Assembly: GCF_040739495.1 (NCBI RefSeq)
Contig: NZ_CP145263.1
Location: forward strand, 682,001 to 746,000
Source: Staphylococcus capitis subsp. capitis
Lineage (GTDB): Bacteria; Bacillota; Bacilli; Staphylococcales; Staphylococcaceae
Reading direction: 5' to 3'
Length of the DNA: 64,000 nucleotides
Under the pieces are notes generated by a model that saw only the letters and a program-made list of their open reading frames with translations, did not search any database and was not told where the DNA came from. Shown here piece after piece: positions 11,087-20,252 of this stretch (position 1 is its first letter; each line of letters opens with the position of its first letter). Both the position numbers and the translations under genes were made by a program.

Positions 11087-11219
11087 CTCTCTATTAAAAC
11101 CATATCATCTAAAACACCATCATGGTGAACCAACAGCCCACACACTCCATACAGTTATCTAGTCCCACTCTATTCAACAAATAAAATGATTCAATATCGT
11201 GCCTAATCATGCAAACACA

Positions 11220-12404
11220 CTAAATATCTAATTCTCGTGCCAATAATTCAATTAACTCAAAACGCGCATCTTCTCCATAAACATTTGGCAATATCATTAA
11301 CTCATCTACACCAAACAAGGTTTTAATATCCTTTAACTGACGTGATACCTCGCGAGGCGAGCCATAAATAATTCTACGCTTATTCTGTTTAAGTTTCTCT
11401 TTCTCGCGCTCGCTGTAAACTCGATTCTTAGCGGTTTCAATAGATGGGTAAAACTGAGGTTGATCTAAATAATTAATACGTAACAACCAAAGTTGTAATG
11501 CGCTTAAAAGCTCTTCAACTTCAACCTCATTATCACCCGTTACTACAAATGTAGCTAATATCACATACGGTTTCACACCACCAGAAAGTTCTTTAAAAGC
11601 TTCATGCACATGGCCTCTAGAATCTTCCTCAGAAGCTTCATGCATATGTTCGCCGGAATAATCATTAACACCTCTATGTAAATCCCCAGCAAAATCTTCC
11701 TCTGAACTTCCATGAGATGTCCTACCAAAAGCATCATTAACGTCATCATCAGACGATTTCCAATATCTTCCATGCCAACGTGCAAACTCATTTTTATAGA
11801 CATTTATAACTTCTTCAATAGCACTTGACGATTGTCCCATTTTAGCAATAACAAATGGCAAACCGCGTTTACCAGCTAACTTTGCACTTCGTTCACTCAT
11901 ACCTAAAATATACATTTCAGGCTTGGTCGGGATTAACGGGGTAGCTAATAACGTCTTGAAGCGGTGCGCTTTATCAATGTCATCATTAAAGTATTTATTC
12001 AAATCATCTAATTGTGTATCAAAATCTAGTTTTCTTTCTTTATTCTCATTTAATGCAGCGTTCACGTTGTTAAAACTTGGAGAGCGTCCTATGGCCATAT
12101 CTACACGATGAGGATGGCGTGCTTCCATCATCTTAAATTGTTCAGCTACTTTATAAGGGCTGTAGTGTGGCAACATGACACCACCACTTCCAATTTTGAT
12201 ATTACTCGTCTGTTCCAATAATGTCATCATGACCATTTCAGGTGCGCTTGATGCCACAGAACGAACTTGATGATGCTCAGCCACCCAATATCTCACATAA
12301 CCTAATTGTTCAGCTCGTTGTGCTAACTCTACACTATGCTGAAATGCTTCGTGTGCACTTCTACCTTCAAATATCGGTACATAATCTAATATGCTTAATT
12401 TCAT
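11220..12404 (-). CDS. LLM-class flavin-dependent oxidoreductase with a repeat-built insertion
   Basis: This is a luciferase-like monooxygenase (F420/FMN-type TIM barrel) of unknown substrate. Family motifs are YWVAEHHQVRSVASSAPE, IGSGGVMLPHYSPYKVAEQF and VDMAIGRSP in the N-terminal half, and a C-terminal IYGSPREVSRQL. About residues 230-277 form an acidic, histidine-rich insertion made of degenerate repeats (SEEDFAGDLHRGVNDYSG and SEEDSRGHVHEAFKELSG), which makes the protein 394 residues instead of about 330. The start MKLSILDY at 12404 fits the family best, although its GGGAGG is 15 bases away. An ATG at 12434 lies before that site. Confidence 0.82.
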   Translation of the reverse strand: MKLSILDYVPIFEGRSAHEAFQHSVELAQRAEQLGYVRYWVAEHHQVRSVASSAPEMVMMTLLEQTSNIKIGSGGVMLPHYSPYKVAEQFKMMEARHPHRVDMAIGRSPSFNNVNAALNENKERKLDFDTQLDDLNKYFNDDIDKAHRFKTLLATPLIPTKPEMYILGMSERSAKLAGKRGLPFVIAKMGQSSSAIEEVINVYKNEFARWHGRYWKSSDDDVNDAFGRTSHGSSEEDFAGDLHRGVNDYSGEHMHEASEEDSRGHVHEAFKELSGGVKPYVILATFVVTGDNEVEVEELLSALQLWLLRINYLDQPQFYPSIETAKNRVYSEREKEKLKQNKRRIIYGSPREVSRQLKDIKTLFGVDELMILPNVYGEDARFELIELLARELDI

Positions 12405-12550
12405 TTTAGGAAAATTAAACCTCCCATACATCACGATTCAACCAATTTCTCAACGCTTGCTCTTATTATACAAGTGATTTTCTATGATTGCGATGACCTT
12501 GTTCGAGGTATGATATTTACAGAATTAATATTCAAAAAGGGTGATATCAT

Positions 12551-13555
12551 ATGAAAAATGAACAAATCGTATTTAACAAAGTTCCAAATGGAATGCCACA
12601 AGATGATACATTCAAATATGAGGAAACTGATGTACAAGAACCCAAAAATAATGAAGTTCAATTAGAAACATTATATATTTCAGTGGATCCATATATGAGA
12701 GGCCGTATGTCGAATGCAGATTCTTATGTCCAACCTTTTAAAAAAGGAGAGCCATTTAATGGACATATCGTAGCTAAAGTTATTCAATCAAATGCTAAAG
12801 ATTATAATGAAGGTGACATTGTCGTGGGCATGCTTCCGTGGAAGAAAATAAACACTGTATCAACAGAGCATATCGATAAAGTACCTTCAACAGATGTGCC
12901 ACTTGACTTATATTTAAGCGTACTAGGAATGCCAGGGCAAACTGCTTATCATGGCCTTTTAGACATTGGACAGCCTAAAGAAGGTGAAACCGTAGTTGTT
13001 TCAGCAGCTTCAGGTGCAGTAGGTTCAGTTGTCGGCCAAATTGCTAAAATTAAAGGATGTAGAGTTGTAGGTATCGCAGGAGGAGATAAGAAAGTAAATT
13101 ATCTTACTAAAGAATTAAATTTTGATGCAGGTGTAAATTATAAGAAAGATGATTTCGCCCAAACATTAGCAGATGCTGTTCCAGATGGCATCGATGTCTA
13201 TTATGAAAATGTAGGCGGCGAAATAGGTGATGAAGTATTTAAACACCTAAACACACATGCTCGTATTCCTGTTTGCGGTGCTATTTCTTCATATAACCAT
13301 CCTGAAGAAGATATTGGTCCACGTATTCAAGGGACACTCATTAAGAAACAAGCGATGATGAGAGGTTTCTTAGTTGCCGAATTCGCTGATGACTTTAAAA
13401 ATGCAAGCGAACAACTCGCTAAATGGGTACAAGAGGGTAAGATTAAGACTCAAGTATCTGTAGAAGAAGGTTTCGATAGAGTACCTCAAGCATTTAGAAA
13501 TTTACTCACTGGTGATAATTTTGGTAAACAAGTAATTAAAGTCTCTGACGTTTAG
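12551..13555 (+). CDS. NADP-dependent MDR oxidoreductase (prostaglandin reductase / leukotriene dehydrogenase-like)
   Basis: This is a zinc-free medium-chain reductase of 334 residues. VDPYMRGRMS near residue 48 and the NADP loop AASGAVGSVVGQIAK near residue 154 place it with the YncB/PTGR-type enone reductases, which reduce the double bond of alpha,beta-unsaturated carbonyls. VDVYYENVGG (here IDVYYENVGGE) is also a hallmark. No zinc-binding cysteines are visible. It has a near-consensus ribosome site and stands alone; the next oxidoreductase gene has its own promoter. Confidence 0.85.
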   Translation: MKNEQIVFNKVPNGMPQDDTFKYEETDVQEPKNNEVQLETLYISVDPYMRGRMSNADSYVQPFKKGEPFNGHIVAKVIQSNAKDYNEGDIVVGMLPWKKINTVSTEHIDKVPSTDVPLDLYLSVLGMPGQTAYHGLLDIGQPKEGETVVVSAASGAVGSVVGQIAKIKGCRVVGIAGGDKKVNYLTKELNFDAGVNYKKDDFAQTLADAVPDGIDVYYENVGGEIGDEVFKHLNTHARIPVCGAISSYNHPEEDIGPRIQGTLIKKQAMMRGFLVAEFADDFKNASEQLAKWVQEGKIKTQVSVEEGFDRVPQAFRNLLTGDNFGKQVIKVSDV

Positions 13556-13603
13556 TATCTTCATTTTCAAAAAAACTGTTCAAATGAGTGAATTAAATTA
13601 AAT

Positions 13604-13611
13604 GCTATAAT
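13604..13611 (+). promoter_or_regulatory. extended -10 promoter of the second oxidoreductase
   Basis: The sequence TGC-TATAAT is a perfect extended -10 (TGn before TATAAT) 34 bases before the start codon. No good -35 is seen, as is usual for extended -10 promoters. Confidence 0.55.
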
Positions 13612-13644
13612 TAATTTAATAAAAATCAACATAGAGGTGGAATC

Positions 13645-14658
13645 ATGAAAGCAATAGGATTTAATGCACCGTTCAATCTAGAAGATGGTAATCAATTTCA
13701 AGAAATTGAATTTAATATTCCAAATCCAACTAGGAATCAGTTATTAATAAAGGTTCAAAGTATAAGTGTCAATCCGGTTGATACGAAACAACGCATCTTA
13801 CCAGTTAACCATGCACCACGTATATTAGGATTTGATGCGGCAGGTATTGTCGAACAAGTTGGAGAAGATGTCACAATGTTTGAGCCAGGAGACTATGTGT
13901 TTTATTCAGGTTCTCCAAATCAGCATGGCTCTAATGAAGAATATCAGTTAATTGAGGAAGAATTAGTAGCGAAAGCACCATCTAATCTTAAGCCTGAACA
14001 AGCGGCAAGTTTACCTCTCACTGGTCTCACAGCATCTGAAACATTATTTGATTTGTTTCAAATATCTCATGACCCTGAAAAGAACAAAGGTAAATCTCTT
14101 CTTATCATTAACGGGGCCGGTGGCGTAGGTAGTATTGCTACACAAATTGCTAAAGCACATGGCTTAAAGGTTATTACCACTGCATCTCGTGAGGAAACGA
14201 TTGAATGGACGAAGTCTATGGGTGCTGATATTGTAATCAATCATAAAGAAGATTTAAAGACACAACTTGAGCATCACGATATTAATGAAGTAGATTACAT
14301 TTTCTGCACATTTGATACAGATTTATATTATGAGAAAATGATTGAACTTATTAAACCATTAGGTCATATCGCAACGATTGTTGCATTTAAAGAAAAGCAA
14401 GACTTAAATCTACTCAAACCTAAGAGTGTTAACTTTACTCATGAATTTATGTTCGCCAGACCAGTCAATCGCACGAATGACATGATTAAACATCATGAGT
14501 ATTTGAAAGATATTTCTGAAAGGGTTGAACAAGGCCAATATCACCATACAACTACAAAGGTGATTAATGGTTTAACCACCGAGACACTTTACCAAGCTCA
14601 TCAAATTTTAGAATCAAATACGATGATAGGTAAATTAGTTATTAATGTGGAAAAATAA
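13645..14658 (+). CDS. zinc-type alcohol dehydrogenase-like (quinone reductase-type MDR) protein
   Basis: This 337-residue MDR-family oxidoreductase has the N-terminal VNPVDTKQR motif, the NAD(P) loop [15 protein letters not shown] (about residues 156-170) and [13 protein letters not shown]. It is the family annotated in staphylococci as zinc-type alcohol dehydrogenase-like, but the structural zinc cysteines are absent, so a quinone or enone reductase is more likely. AGAGGTGG lies before the ATG. A strong hairpin follows. Confidence 0.82.
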   Translation: MKAIGFNAPFNLEDGNQFQEIEFNIPNPTRNQLLIKVQSISVNPVDTKQRILPVNHAPRILGFDAAGIVEQVGEDVTMFEPGDYVFYSGSPNQHGSNEEYQLIEEELVAKAPSNLKPEQAASLPLTGLTASETLFDLFQISHDPEKNKGKSLLIINGAGGVGSIATQIAKAHGLKVITTASREETIEWTKSMGADIVINHKEDLKTQLEHHDINEVDYIFCTFDTDLYYEKMIELIKPLGHIATIVAFKEKQDLNLLKPKSVNFTHEFMFARPVNRTNDMIKHHEYLKDISERVEQGQYHHTTTKVINGLTTETLYQAHQILESNTMIGKLVINVEK

Positions 14659-14697
14659 TTACCATAAATAATTATCGACATATTTCCTAGAAAGAAT

Positions 14698-14745
14698 AGC
14701 AGTAAGATGATTTCAATTATGAATCATCTTACTGCTAATTTTATA
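14698..14745 (+). terminator. terminator of the MDR oxidoreductase
   Basis: AGCAGTAAGATGATT at 14698-14712 pairs perfectly with AATCATCTTACTGCT at 14722-14736, followed by AATTTTAT. Confidence 0.85.
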
Positions 14746-14869
14746 TTCAATTTTGCCGCCATCATCACTATACAATTAAAAAGTTATATATTTTAAAAAT
14801 ACAAAGTATAAATGATTGATATTACTTGGGATGGGTAATAAACATAGGAAAGAGGTGATTGTTTTATTT

Positions 14870-16444
14870 ATGAAATCAACAAATACAAGTAAAATCAGCA
14901 TTGTATTTTGGGTAGCATTAGCAATTTGTACAACATTTGTTATTTATGGTGCGATTCTACCTAAACAACTTGAACAAGTTACGCAAACTGTAACTTCATT
15001 TATAGCAGTTCATTTTTCATGGTATTATCTTCTACTTGTCCTACTCATACTTATAGTAAGTGTTTATTTATTATTCTCAAGATATGCATCAATTACATTA
15101 GGTAAAGAAGGAGAAGATCCTGAATTCTCACTTCCTTCATGGTTCGCTATGTTATTTAGTGCAGGTATGGGTATCGGATTAGTATTCTGGACCACTGCGG
15201 AGCCTATAAGTCACGCCTTTACTTTAACTCCAATACATAAAGCTGGATCGCAGTCAGCCATTAATGACGCCATGCAATTTTCTTTCTTCCATTGGGGTAT
15301 ACATGCCTGGGCAGTTTACGGCATTGTAGCGCTCGTCTTTGCGTATTTTAGTTTCCATAAGGGATATCCCGGTCTTGTAAGTGCAACATTAACGCCCATT
15401 TTTGGTGAAAAAGCTATGCGAGGTCCGATAGGTGGTGCGATAGATGTATTAGCAGTCATAGCGACTGTAACAGGTGTCGCAGCAACATTAGGATTTGGAG
15501 CATTACAAATTAATGAAGGCCTCAACTTCTTGTTTAAAGTGCCAAATAACTTTGGAACACAAGTTATCCTTATTATAGTTGCTACTATATTATTTACTTG
15601 GTCAGCATGGTCAGGTATTGATAAAGGTATTAAAACTTTAAGTAACATCAATATGGGATTAGCATTTCTAGTGCTAGTCGGATTATTCATTGTTGAGCCG
15701 ACACTTTATATTTTGAACACATTTACGAATGGTTTAGGGAATTACATAGCCAATTTCTTTAAAATGAGCTTGAGAATTCCATCAGGTGGAGAGAAATTTA
15801 AATGGTTACAACAATGGACAATTTTCTATTGGGCATGGTGGATTTCATGGGCGCCATTTGTTGGAATCTTTATCGCACGTGTCTCAAGAGGTAGAACAAT
15901 CAAAGAATTTATTTTAGGCGTACTATTTGTTCCAGCACTAGTATGTTTCTTATTCTTTGCAGTCTTCGGTGCTTCAGCAATTTATTTACAAGATCATCAT
16001 ATAGCTAACATTGCTAAAGCAGCTACAGAGACAGCTACATTTGCAACGTTAGAACAATATCCGCTTGGATTTATATTAAGTATTATTACTCTAGTAGTGA
16101 TTATGATTTTCTTTGTGACTTCAGCCGACTCCGCTACCTATGTACTAGGCATGTTAAGTGCTCGTGGAGATATAAATCCTGCTTCATTTGTAAAGGTAAG
16201 CTGGGGTATTATCATGGCACTATTTGCAATAATTATGATTTACACTGGTGGCACACAAGCAATACAAAACTTACTTATCATAGCTGCATTACCATTTTCA
16301 CTCGTAATCATAGTTATGATTTGGTCGCTCTTTAAGTCGCTTAGTGATGAAAAGCCACGTCCTAGCAATAAGGTATTAGTTAAGGATAAGAATTCTGACA
16401 TTCTAGAATACCGTAGTTCTAAAAACGAAAAAAATTTAACATAA
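14870..16444 (+). CDS. opuD2: BCCT-family glycine betaine transporter (OpuD2-type)
   Basis: This sodium- or proton-coupled carrier takes up trimethylammonium compounds such as glycine betaine for osmoprotection. About 12 membrane segments are visible. BCCT hallmarks include the glycine stretch AGMGIGLVFWTTAEP, the tryptophan-rich WAWWISWAPFVGIFIARVSRGR (given in two overlapping parts: WAWWISWAPFVG and FIARVSRGR) and SADSATYVL. I use the ATG at 14870 (524 residues); an in-frame GTG at 14855 is an alternative. The position directly before the asp23 operon matches opuD2 in S. aureus, from memory. A hydrophilic C-terminal tail could sense osmolarity. Confidence 0.85.
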   Translation: MKSTNTSKISIVFWVALAICTTFVIYGAILPKQLEQVTQTVTSFIAVHFSWYYLLLVLLILIVSVYLLFSRYASITLGKEGEDPEFSLPSWFAMLFSAGMGIGLVFWTTAEPISHAFTLTPIHKAGSQSAINDAMQFSFFHWGIHAWAVYGIVALVFAYFSFHKGYPGLVSATLTPIFGEKAMRGPIGGAIDVLAVIATVTGVAATLGFGALQINEGLNFLFKVPNNFGTQVILIIVATILFTWSAWSGIDKGIKTLSNINMGLAFLVLVGLFIVEPTLYILNTFTNGLGNYIANFFKMSLRIPSGGEKFKWLQQWTIFYWAWWISWAPFVGIFIARVSRGRTIKEFILGVLFVPALVCFLFFAVFGASAIYLQDHHIANIAKAATETATFATLEQYPLGFILSIITLVVIMIFFVTSADSATYVLGMLSARGDINPASFVKVSWGIIMALFAIIMIYTGGTQAIQNLLIIAALPFSLVIIVMIWSLFKSLSDEKPRPSNKVLVKDKNSDILEYRSSKNEKNLT

Positions 16445-16549
16445 TAATAAAAATATACGTTTTTCATCTAATTAGAATGGGAATAATGTATTATAAGTAG
16501 TGCTTCTTTAAATATTTTTAAAAATAGAATAAAAAATTGTTTTATTTAT

Positions 16550-16575
16550 GTTTCAAAAAAATATTTATAGGGTAC
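16550..16575 (+). promoter_or_regulatory. sigma-B promoter of the amaP-asp23 operon
   Basis: GTTTCA at 16550-16555, 14 bases, then GGGTAC at 16570-16575. This matches the staphylococcal sigma-B consensus (GTTTAA, 12-15 bases, GGGTAT) at five of six positions in each box. The asp23 operon is a classic sigma-B target. Confidence 0.8.
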
Positions 16576-16627
16576 TCATTTAAAATGTAAACAAATTCAA
16601 CAATGACATAAGGAGGTGCCGTGCGAG

Positions 16628-17164
16628 GTGAAAAGACTAAAAAATTTCATCCTCGGCCTTTTAATAGTCGCAATTGTTGGGTTCCTATTGTTTATGTACA
16701 TAAAGGATAGTCGTATTAAAAGCTATCAAGACTACTTCCTTCATTTCAATTGGTTCCAACCACTATTAATTGGACTTGCGGGATTACTAATATTGATTGG
16801 ACTCATATTAGTATTAAGCATATTCAAACCTACGTATCGTAAACCTGGACTTTATAAAACTTTTGATGATGGTCATATTTATGTATCAAGAAAAGCAGTT
16901 GAAAAATCTGCGTACGATACATTAACTAAATATGATCAAGTAAGACAACCTAATGTAGTAAGTAAGCTTTATAGTAAGAAAAAGAAATCATTTATCGACA
17001 TTAAAGCAGATTTCTTCGTACCAAATGATGTTCAAGTGAAATCATTAACTGAAAGTATTCGCTCTGACATTAAGAAAAATGTTGAACATTTCACAGAAAT
17101 TCCAGTACGAAAATTAGAAGTTAATGTTCGTGACCAGAAAACGTCTGGTCCACGTGTGTTGTAA
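16628..17164 (+). CDS. amaP: alkaline shock response membrane anchor protein AmaP
   Basis: AmaP holds Asp23 at the cytoplasmic face of the membrane. The 178-residue protein has two hydrophobic helices (about residues 5-22 and 41-64) and a hydrophilic cytoplasmic part with an Asp23-like fold (FIDIKADFFVPNDVQVKSL). The start is GTG at 16628, 11 bases after AGGAGG at 16611-16616; the in-frame GTG at 16616 lies inside that site. A small hairpin (17132-17150, GACCAG / CTGGTC) near the 3' end has no T run. It heads the amaP-DUF2273-asp23 operon. Confidence 0.88.
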   Translation: MKRLKNFILGLLIVAIVGFLLFMYIKDSRIKSYQDYFLHFNWFQPLLIGLAGLLILIGLILVLSIFKPTYRKPGLYKTFDDGHIYVSRKAVEKSAYDTLTKYDQVRQPNVVSKLYSKKKKSFIDIKADFFVPNDVQVKSLTESIRSDIKKNVEHFTEIPVRKLEVNVRDQKTSGPRVL

Positions 17165-17176
17165 GGGAGGGATATC

Positions 17177-17416
17177 ATGGCTGAAAATAATAATCAAAAC
17201 GGACAAGACTCTACACAACAATTAATCAATATATTTAAAGCATTTAAGTGGCGTATTATTGGATTTTTAGCATTTTTACTTATAGCTATATTATTCCTAA
17301 CTCTTGGATTTTGGAAAACAATTTTAATCATTGTCTTGTGTTTAATTGGAATTGGTATCGGGTATATTAAAGACCGTACGCAAGACTTTATGAATTTCCT
17401 CAATAGATGGAGCTAG
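17177..17416 (+). CDS. DUF2273 small membrane protein of the asp23 operon
   Basis: This 79-residue protein has two membrane helices (about residues 25-41 and 47-64) and short polar ends. It belongs to DUF2273, which always sits beside Asp23-type proteins and is thought to take part in anchoring or stress response. GGGAGGG lies just before the ATG, 12 bases after amaP. Confidence 0.85.
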   Translation: MAENNNQNGQDSTQQLINIFKAFKWRIIGFLAFLLIAILFLTLGFWKTILIIVLCLIGIGIGYIKDRTQDFMNFLNRWS

Positions 17417-17489
17417 TCCAGTTCTAAAGGAATTAATTAAATCTAATTATTAATAATAACTAAATTTTGAAAGTAAAGGAGAATTTACT

Positions 17490-18002
17490 ATGGCAGTAGA
17501 TAATAACAAAGCAAAACAAGCATATGATAACCAAACTGGTGTAAGTGAAAAAGAAAGACAAGAACAACAAAAAGAAGTTCAAGAAAATCAACAACCACAA
17601 TTCGAAAACAAATTAACTTTCTCTGATGAAGTAGTTGAAAAAATTGCTGGTATTGCTGCTCGTGAAGTTAAAGGTATCTTAGATATGAAAGGCGGATTCA
17701 CTGACAACTTCACTAATGCATTCTCAAGTGGTAATAACGTGACTACTGGCGTGTCAGTTGAAGTTGGCGAAAAACAAGCTGCTATCGACTTAAAAGTTAT
17801 TTTAGAATATGGTGAATCAGCACCAAAAATCTTCCGTAAAGTAACTGACTTAGTTAAAGAACAAGTGAAATACATCACTGGCTTAGAAGTTGTTGAAGTG
17901 AATATGCAAGTTGACGATGTAATGACTAAAAAAGAATGGCAACAAAAAAATGAAAAAGACAACAAAGACAACAACCACAGTGATAGACAAGGTTTACAAT
18001 AA
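17490..18002 (+). CDS. asp23: alkaline shock protein 23
   Basis: Asp23 is a very abundant membrane-associated cytoplasmic protein that responds to cell-wall and alkaline stress. It is 170 residues long, with a glutamine-rich polar N terminus (about 1-45), the Asp23 domain ([22 protein letters not shown] through VNMQVDDV, quoted in part: [19 protein letters not shown]-like VNMQVDDV) and an N/D/K-rich tail. The codons are those of a highly expressed gene. AAAGGAG precedes the ATG. It is the last gene of the sigma-B operon. Confidence 0.96.
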   Translation: MAVDNNKAKQAYDNQTGVSEKERQEQQKEVQENQQPQFENKLTFSDEVVEKIAGIAAREVKGILDMKGGFTDNFTNAFSSGNNVTTGVSVEVGEKQAAIDLKVILEYGESAPKIFRKVTDLVKEQVKYITGLEVVEVNMQVDDVMTKKEWQQKNEKDNKDNNHSDRQGLQ

Positions 18003-18052
18003 TTCATAATTGCAATTTGATAAATCATTTAAGTTGAACCTTATATGATATT

Positions 18053-18098
18053 AGCCTATAAATGGAAAGTGTTCTCACACCATTTATAGGCTTTTTGT
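18053..18098 (+). terminator. asp23 operon terminator
   Basis: AGCCTATAAATGG at 18053-18065 pairs perfectly with CCATTTATAGGCT at 18080-18092, followed by a T run. Confidence 0.92.
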
Positions 18099-18117
18099 TT
18101 ATTAATAATTAATTTTC

Positions 18118-18174
18118 CTCAAAAAATAAGCAGTCTGTGTAAAAGATGACTTTCTTAAACATAGACTGCTTATT
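18118..18174 (-). terminator. sfaD terminator
   Basis: Read on the minus strand, a 16-base arm pairs with its partner (AATAAGCAGTCTATGT with ACACAGACTGCTTATT, one G-U), and the T run TTTTTT follows. It lies directly after the sfaD stop codon. Confidence 0.88.
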
Positions 18175-18202
18175 ATAAACTACAATTACATTAATATTTT
18201 AA

Positions 18203-20149
18203 TTAGTGAAGCGGATTGTTTACTTTAATATACGTATATTCATGTGCTTGATCTTCTAATCGCATAGTCGTCACGCATTTATAATCAATTGTTGGGGCAA
18301 AGATAACTTCTTCGATTTCACTACGACGACCTTCAGATAATTCTGTGATATTACTTAAAATATCCTTTAATATGAGTGCCATATCCTTCCAGATTTCATT
18401 TTCAAGTGAAGAAGAATGAGATGACTTAGCTATTGTAAGCACAAGCTCTCCTAAGTGATTCTGAACTGTAGAATAAAATGCTTTATTAAAAACGGAAGTC
18501 TTAGAATTTGTTAAAATTCTAGATTTCTCATGAAAATGGTTCGTCTCATAACCCGATTGATTTAAGCGCTCAGTATCAATACGTAAGCCTTCGAAATCTC
18601 TAATATATAGTTTATTAAGTGAACCGTCTTCGTTAAAGGTTGCAACAGAATTCTGTAGGTGTGCCTCTAAAGCAATACCATATTTAGAATATAAAGGAAT
18701 GACTAAACCTAGTAACGCTTTACTATATTCATTCATCCAAGTTTTAGCTGCTTCTTCAAATGACTGAAATCCCTTAGAAATTTGATATGTTTGAATTAAT
18801 GTTTGAATAGGCGTTTCAGAGTTGTAAGGATACGTTGCAACTAAACTTGATGGAATGACTGGTACCACGTCATTCGTTATAGAATGATAGAAATTATTTC
18901 TAAATAACGTACCTAGTTGTTCACTACGATCCGTTTGTATCTCATCACTATCATTAGAATTATAAAAATGAATTCCTGCCACTTCATCAATTACAGTAGA
19001 AGCATACTGTTTGAATGTTGAATCTTTAGTCAAGATATCGTTTAAGATGTGTGTAACTAAGGGTCCATTATGAGTTGTTTGTTCTGAAAGTGTACGAATT
19101 TCGCCAGTAATATGTACATTTGTTGATAATTTAATATGTGGCGCTTTATTAGGTAATTCAGGAACCAACGTTCTAAATGATAAGCCAGCATAATATGGGA
19201 TAGAATATTCACTTACAATCATCAGTCGTTGATCAAGTTCTTCCATGTAATCTTGATGTAGGACATGGTCGTATTGCCATGGATGCATAATCATCAATTG
19301 ATAGTCGTCTAAATTTACTTGTCCGCTAAATTCTTTTTCTAAGTGTGAGTATATATCAGGAAACATATGTTTCATCGTATCATTGTAATTTGCATCTAAA
19401 GCTTGAACACGAGCCACTGAATGATGCAATAATACAATTTTTAATTCGATGGGCTGAGTAAATTCAGAAGAGTATCTAAATGTTTCAAACGCGTCCATAC
19501 CTTTACGCAGTTTTGCTCCCGGATGAAGAGGATGGCCTTCTACTACGGCTTGCTCAGATCTTAGATAACTATCTTGATGATTTTTAATAATATCGTATAG
19601 AGGTGCTCGATCATCCTTCATTTTAAAATATTGATAGCTTAGCGCAAATGTCATATTAGCTGCACTGTTCGTTTGGTCATCTCTGAATTGTTGGCTCGCT
19701 TCATTATCCAACTCAGGTGATTCAGTAAGAATCCAGTCTAAAATGTCATTAGGATGTAAAATACGCTTAAATTCATCTTGATATTGTTCACGTTTATAAT
19801 AAAAGGGGCCTTCAACATCTATACGATTAAATGCATGTTGACCAGTTACTGGTGCGTATAAGTATAGCTTTGATTTAGGAAAATGTATTTCTAAAATGTC
19901 AGTTACATGAGTGTCATAGCCAGCAAATTTACGTCTATTAAGTAACTGACTATGATCATTACCATGAACTAAATTCTCTCTATGTATAGAAGTAACTAAA
20001 CGCTTTGTTACTTTATCTCGACCAGTTAATAATTTATCTTGGAAAATAGATGCCCATTGTTCATCATATTGTTGTAAAAACTGAAAGACATTTTGCTCAT
20101 CTTGGGTCATCTCAATGTCTTGTTTGTTAATAAATTGATTGAAATTCAT
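18203..20149 (-). CDS. sfaD: staphyloferrin A synthetase SfaD
   Basis: SfaD is an NRPS-independent siderophore (IucA/IucC-type) synthetase. In S. aureus it joins the first citrate to D-ornithine. The 648-residue protein shows the family ATP/citrate-binding region VEGHPLHPGAKLRKGMD near residue 207, MHPWQYDHV near 290, and a C-terminal FhuF-like part with ALEAHLQN and IRDFEGLRID. It is transcribed away from sfaABC, and a near-perfect Fur box lies in the shared promoter region. Confidence 0.93.
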   Translation of the reverse strand: MNFNQFINKQDIEMTQDEQNVFQFLQQYDEQWASIFQDKLLTGRDKVTKRLVTSIHRENLVHGNDHSQLLNRRKFAGYDTHVTDILEIHFPKSKLYLYAPVTGQHAFNRIDVEGPFYYKREQYQDEFKRILHPNDILDWILTESPELDNEASQQFRDDQTNSAANMTFALSYQYFKMKDDRAPLYDIIKNHQDSYLRSEQAVVEGHPLHPGAKLRKGMDAFETFRYSSEFTQPIELKIVLLHHSVARVQALDANYNDTMKHMFPDIYSHLEKEFSGQVNLDDYQLMIMHPWQYDHVLHQDYMEELDQRLMIVSEYSIPYYAGLSFRTLVPELPNKAPHIKLSTNVHITGEIRTLSEQTTHNGPLVTHILNDILTKDSTFKQYASTVIDEVAGIHFYNSNDSDEIQTDRSEQLGTLFRNNFYHSITNDVVPVIPSSLVATYPYNSETPIQTLIQTYQISKGFQSFEEAAKTWMNEYSKALLGLVIPLYSKYGIALEAHLQNSVATFNEDGSLNKLYIRDFEGLRIDTERLNQSGYETNHFHEKSRILTNSKTSVFNKAFYSTVQNHLGELVLTIAKSSHSSSLENEIWKDMALILKDILSNITELSEGRRSEIEEVIFAPTIDYKCVTTMRLEDQAHEYTYIKVNNPLH

Positions 20150-20208
20150 AATTCACCTCTAAAAAATATTTTACAAAAATAAATAAGATTTGTATAATCC
20201 ATATTAAT

Positions 20209-20227
20209 GATAATGATAATTATTATC
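20209..20227. promoter_or_regulatory. Fur box between sfaD and sfaABC
   Basis: GATAATGATAATTATTATC matches the 19-base Fur consensus at 18 of 19 positions. It lies in the 103-base divergent region and can therefore repress both sfaD and sfaABC when iron is plentiful. Confidence 0.9.
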
Positions 20228-20252
20228 AATAAAAAAGACAGGTGGAAATTAA

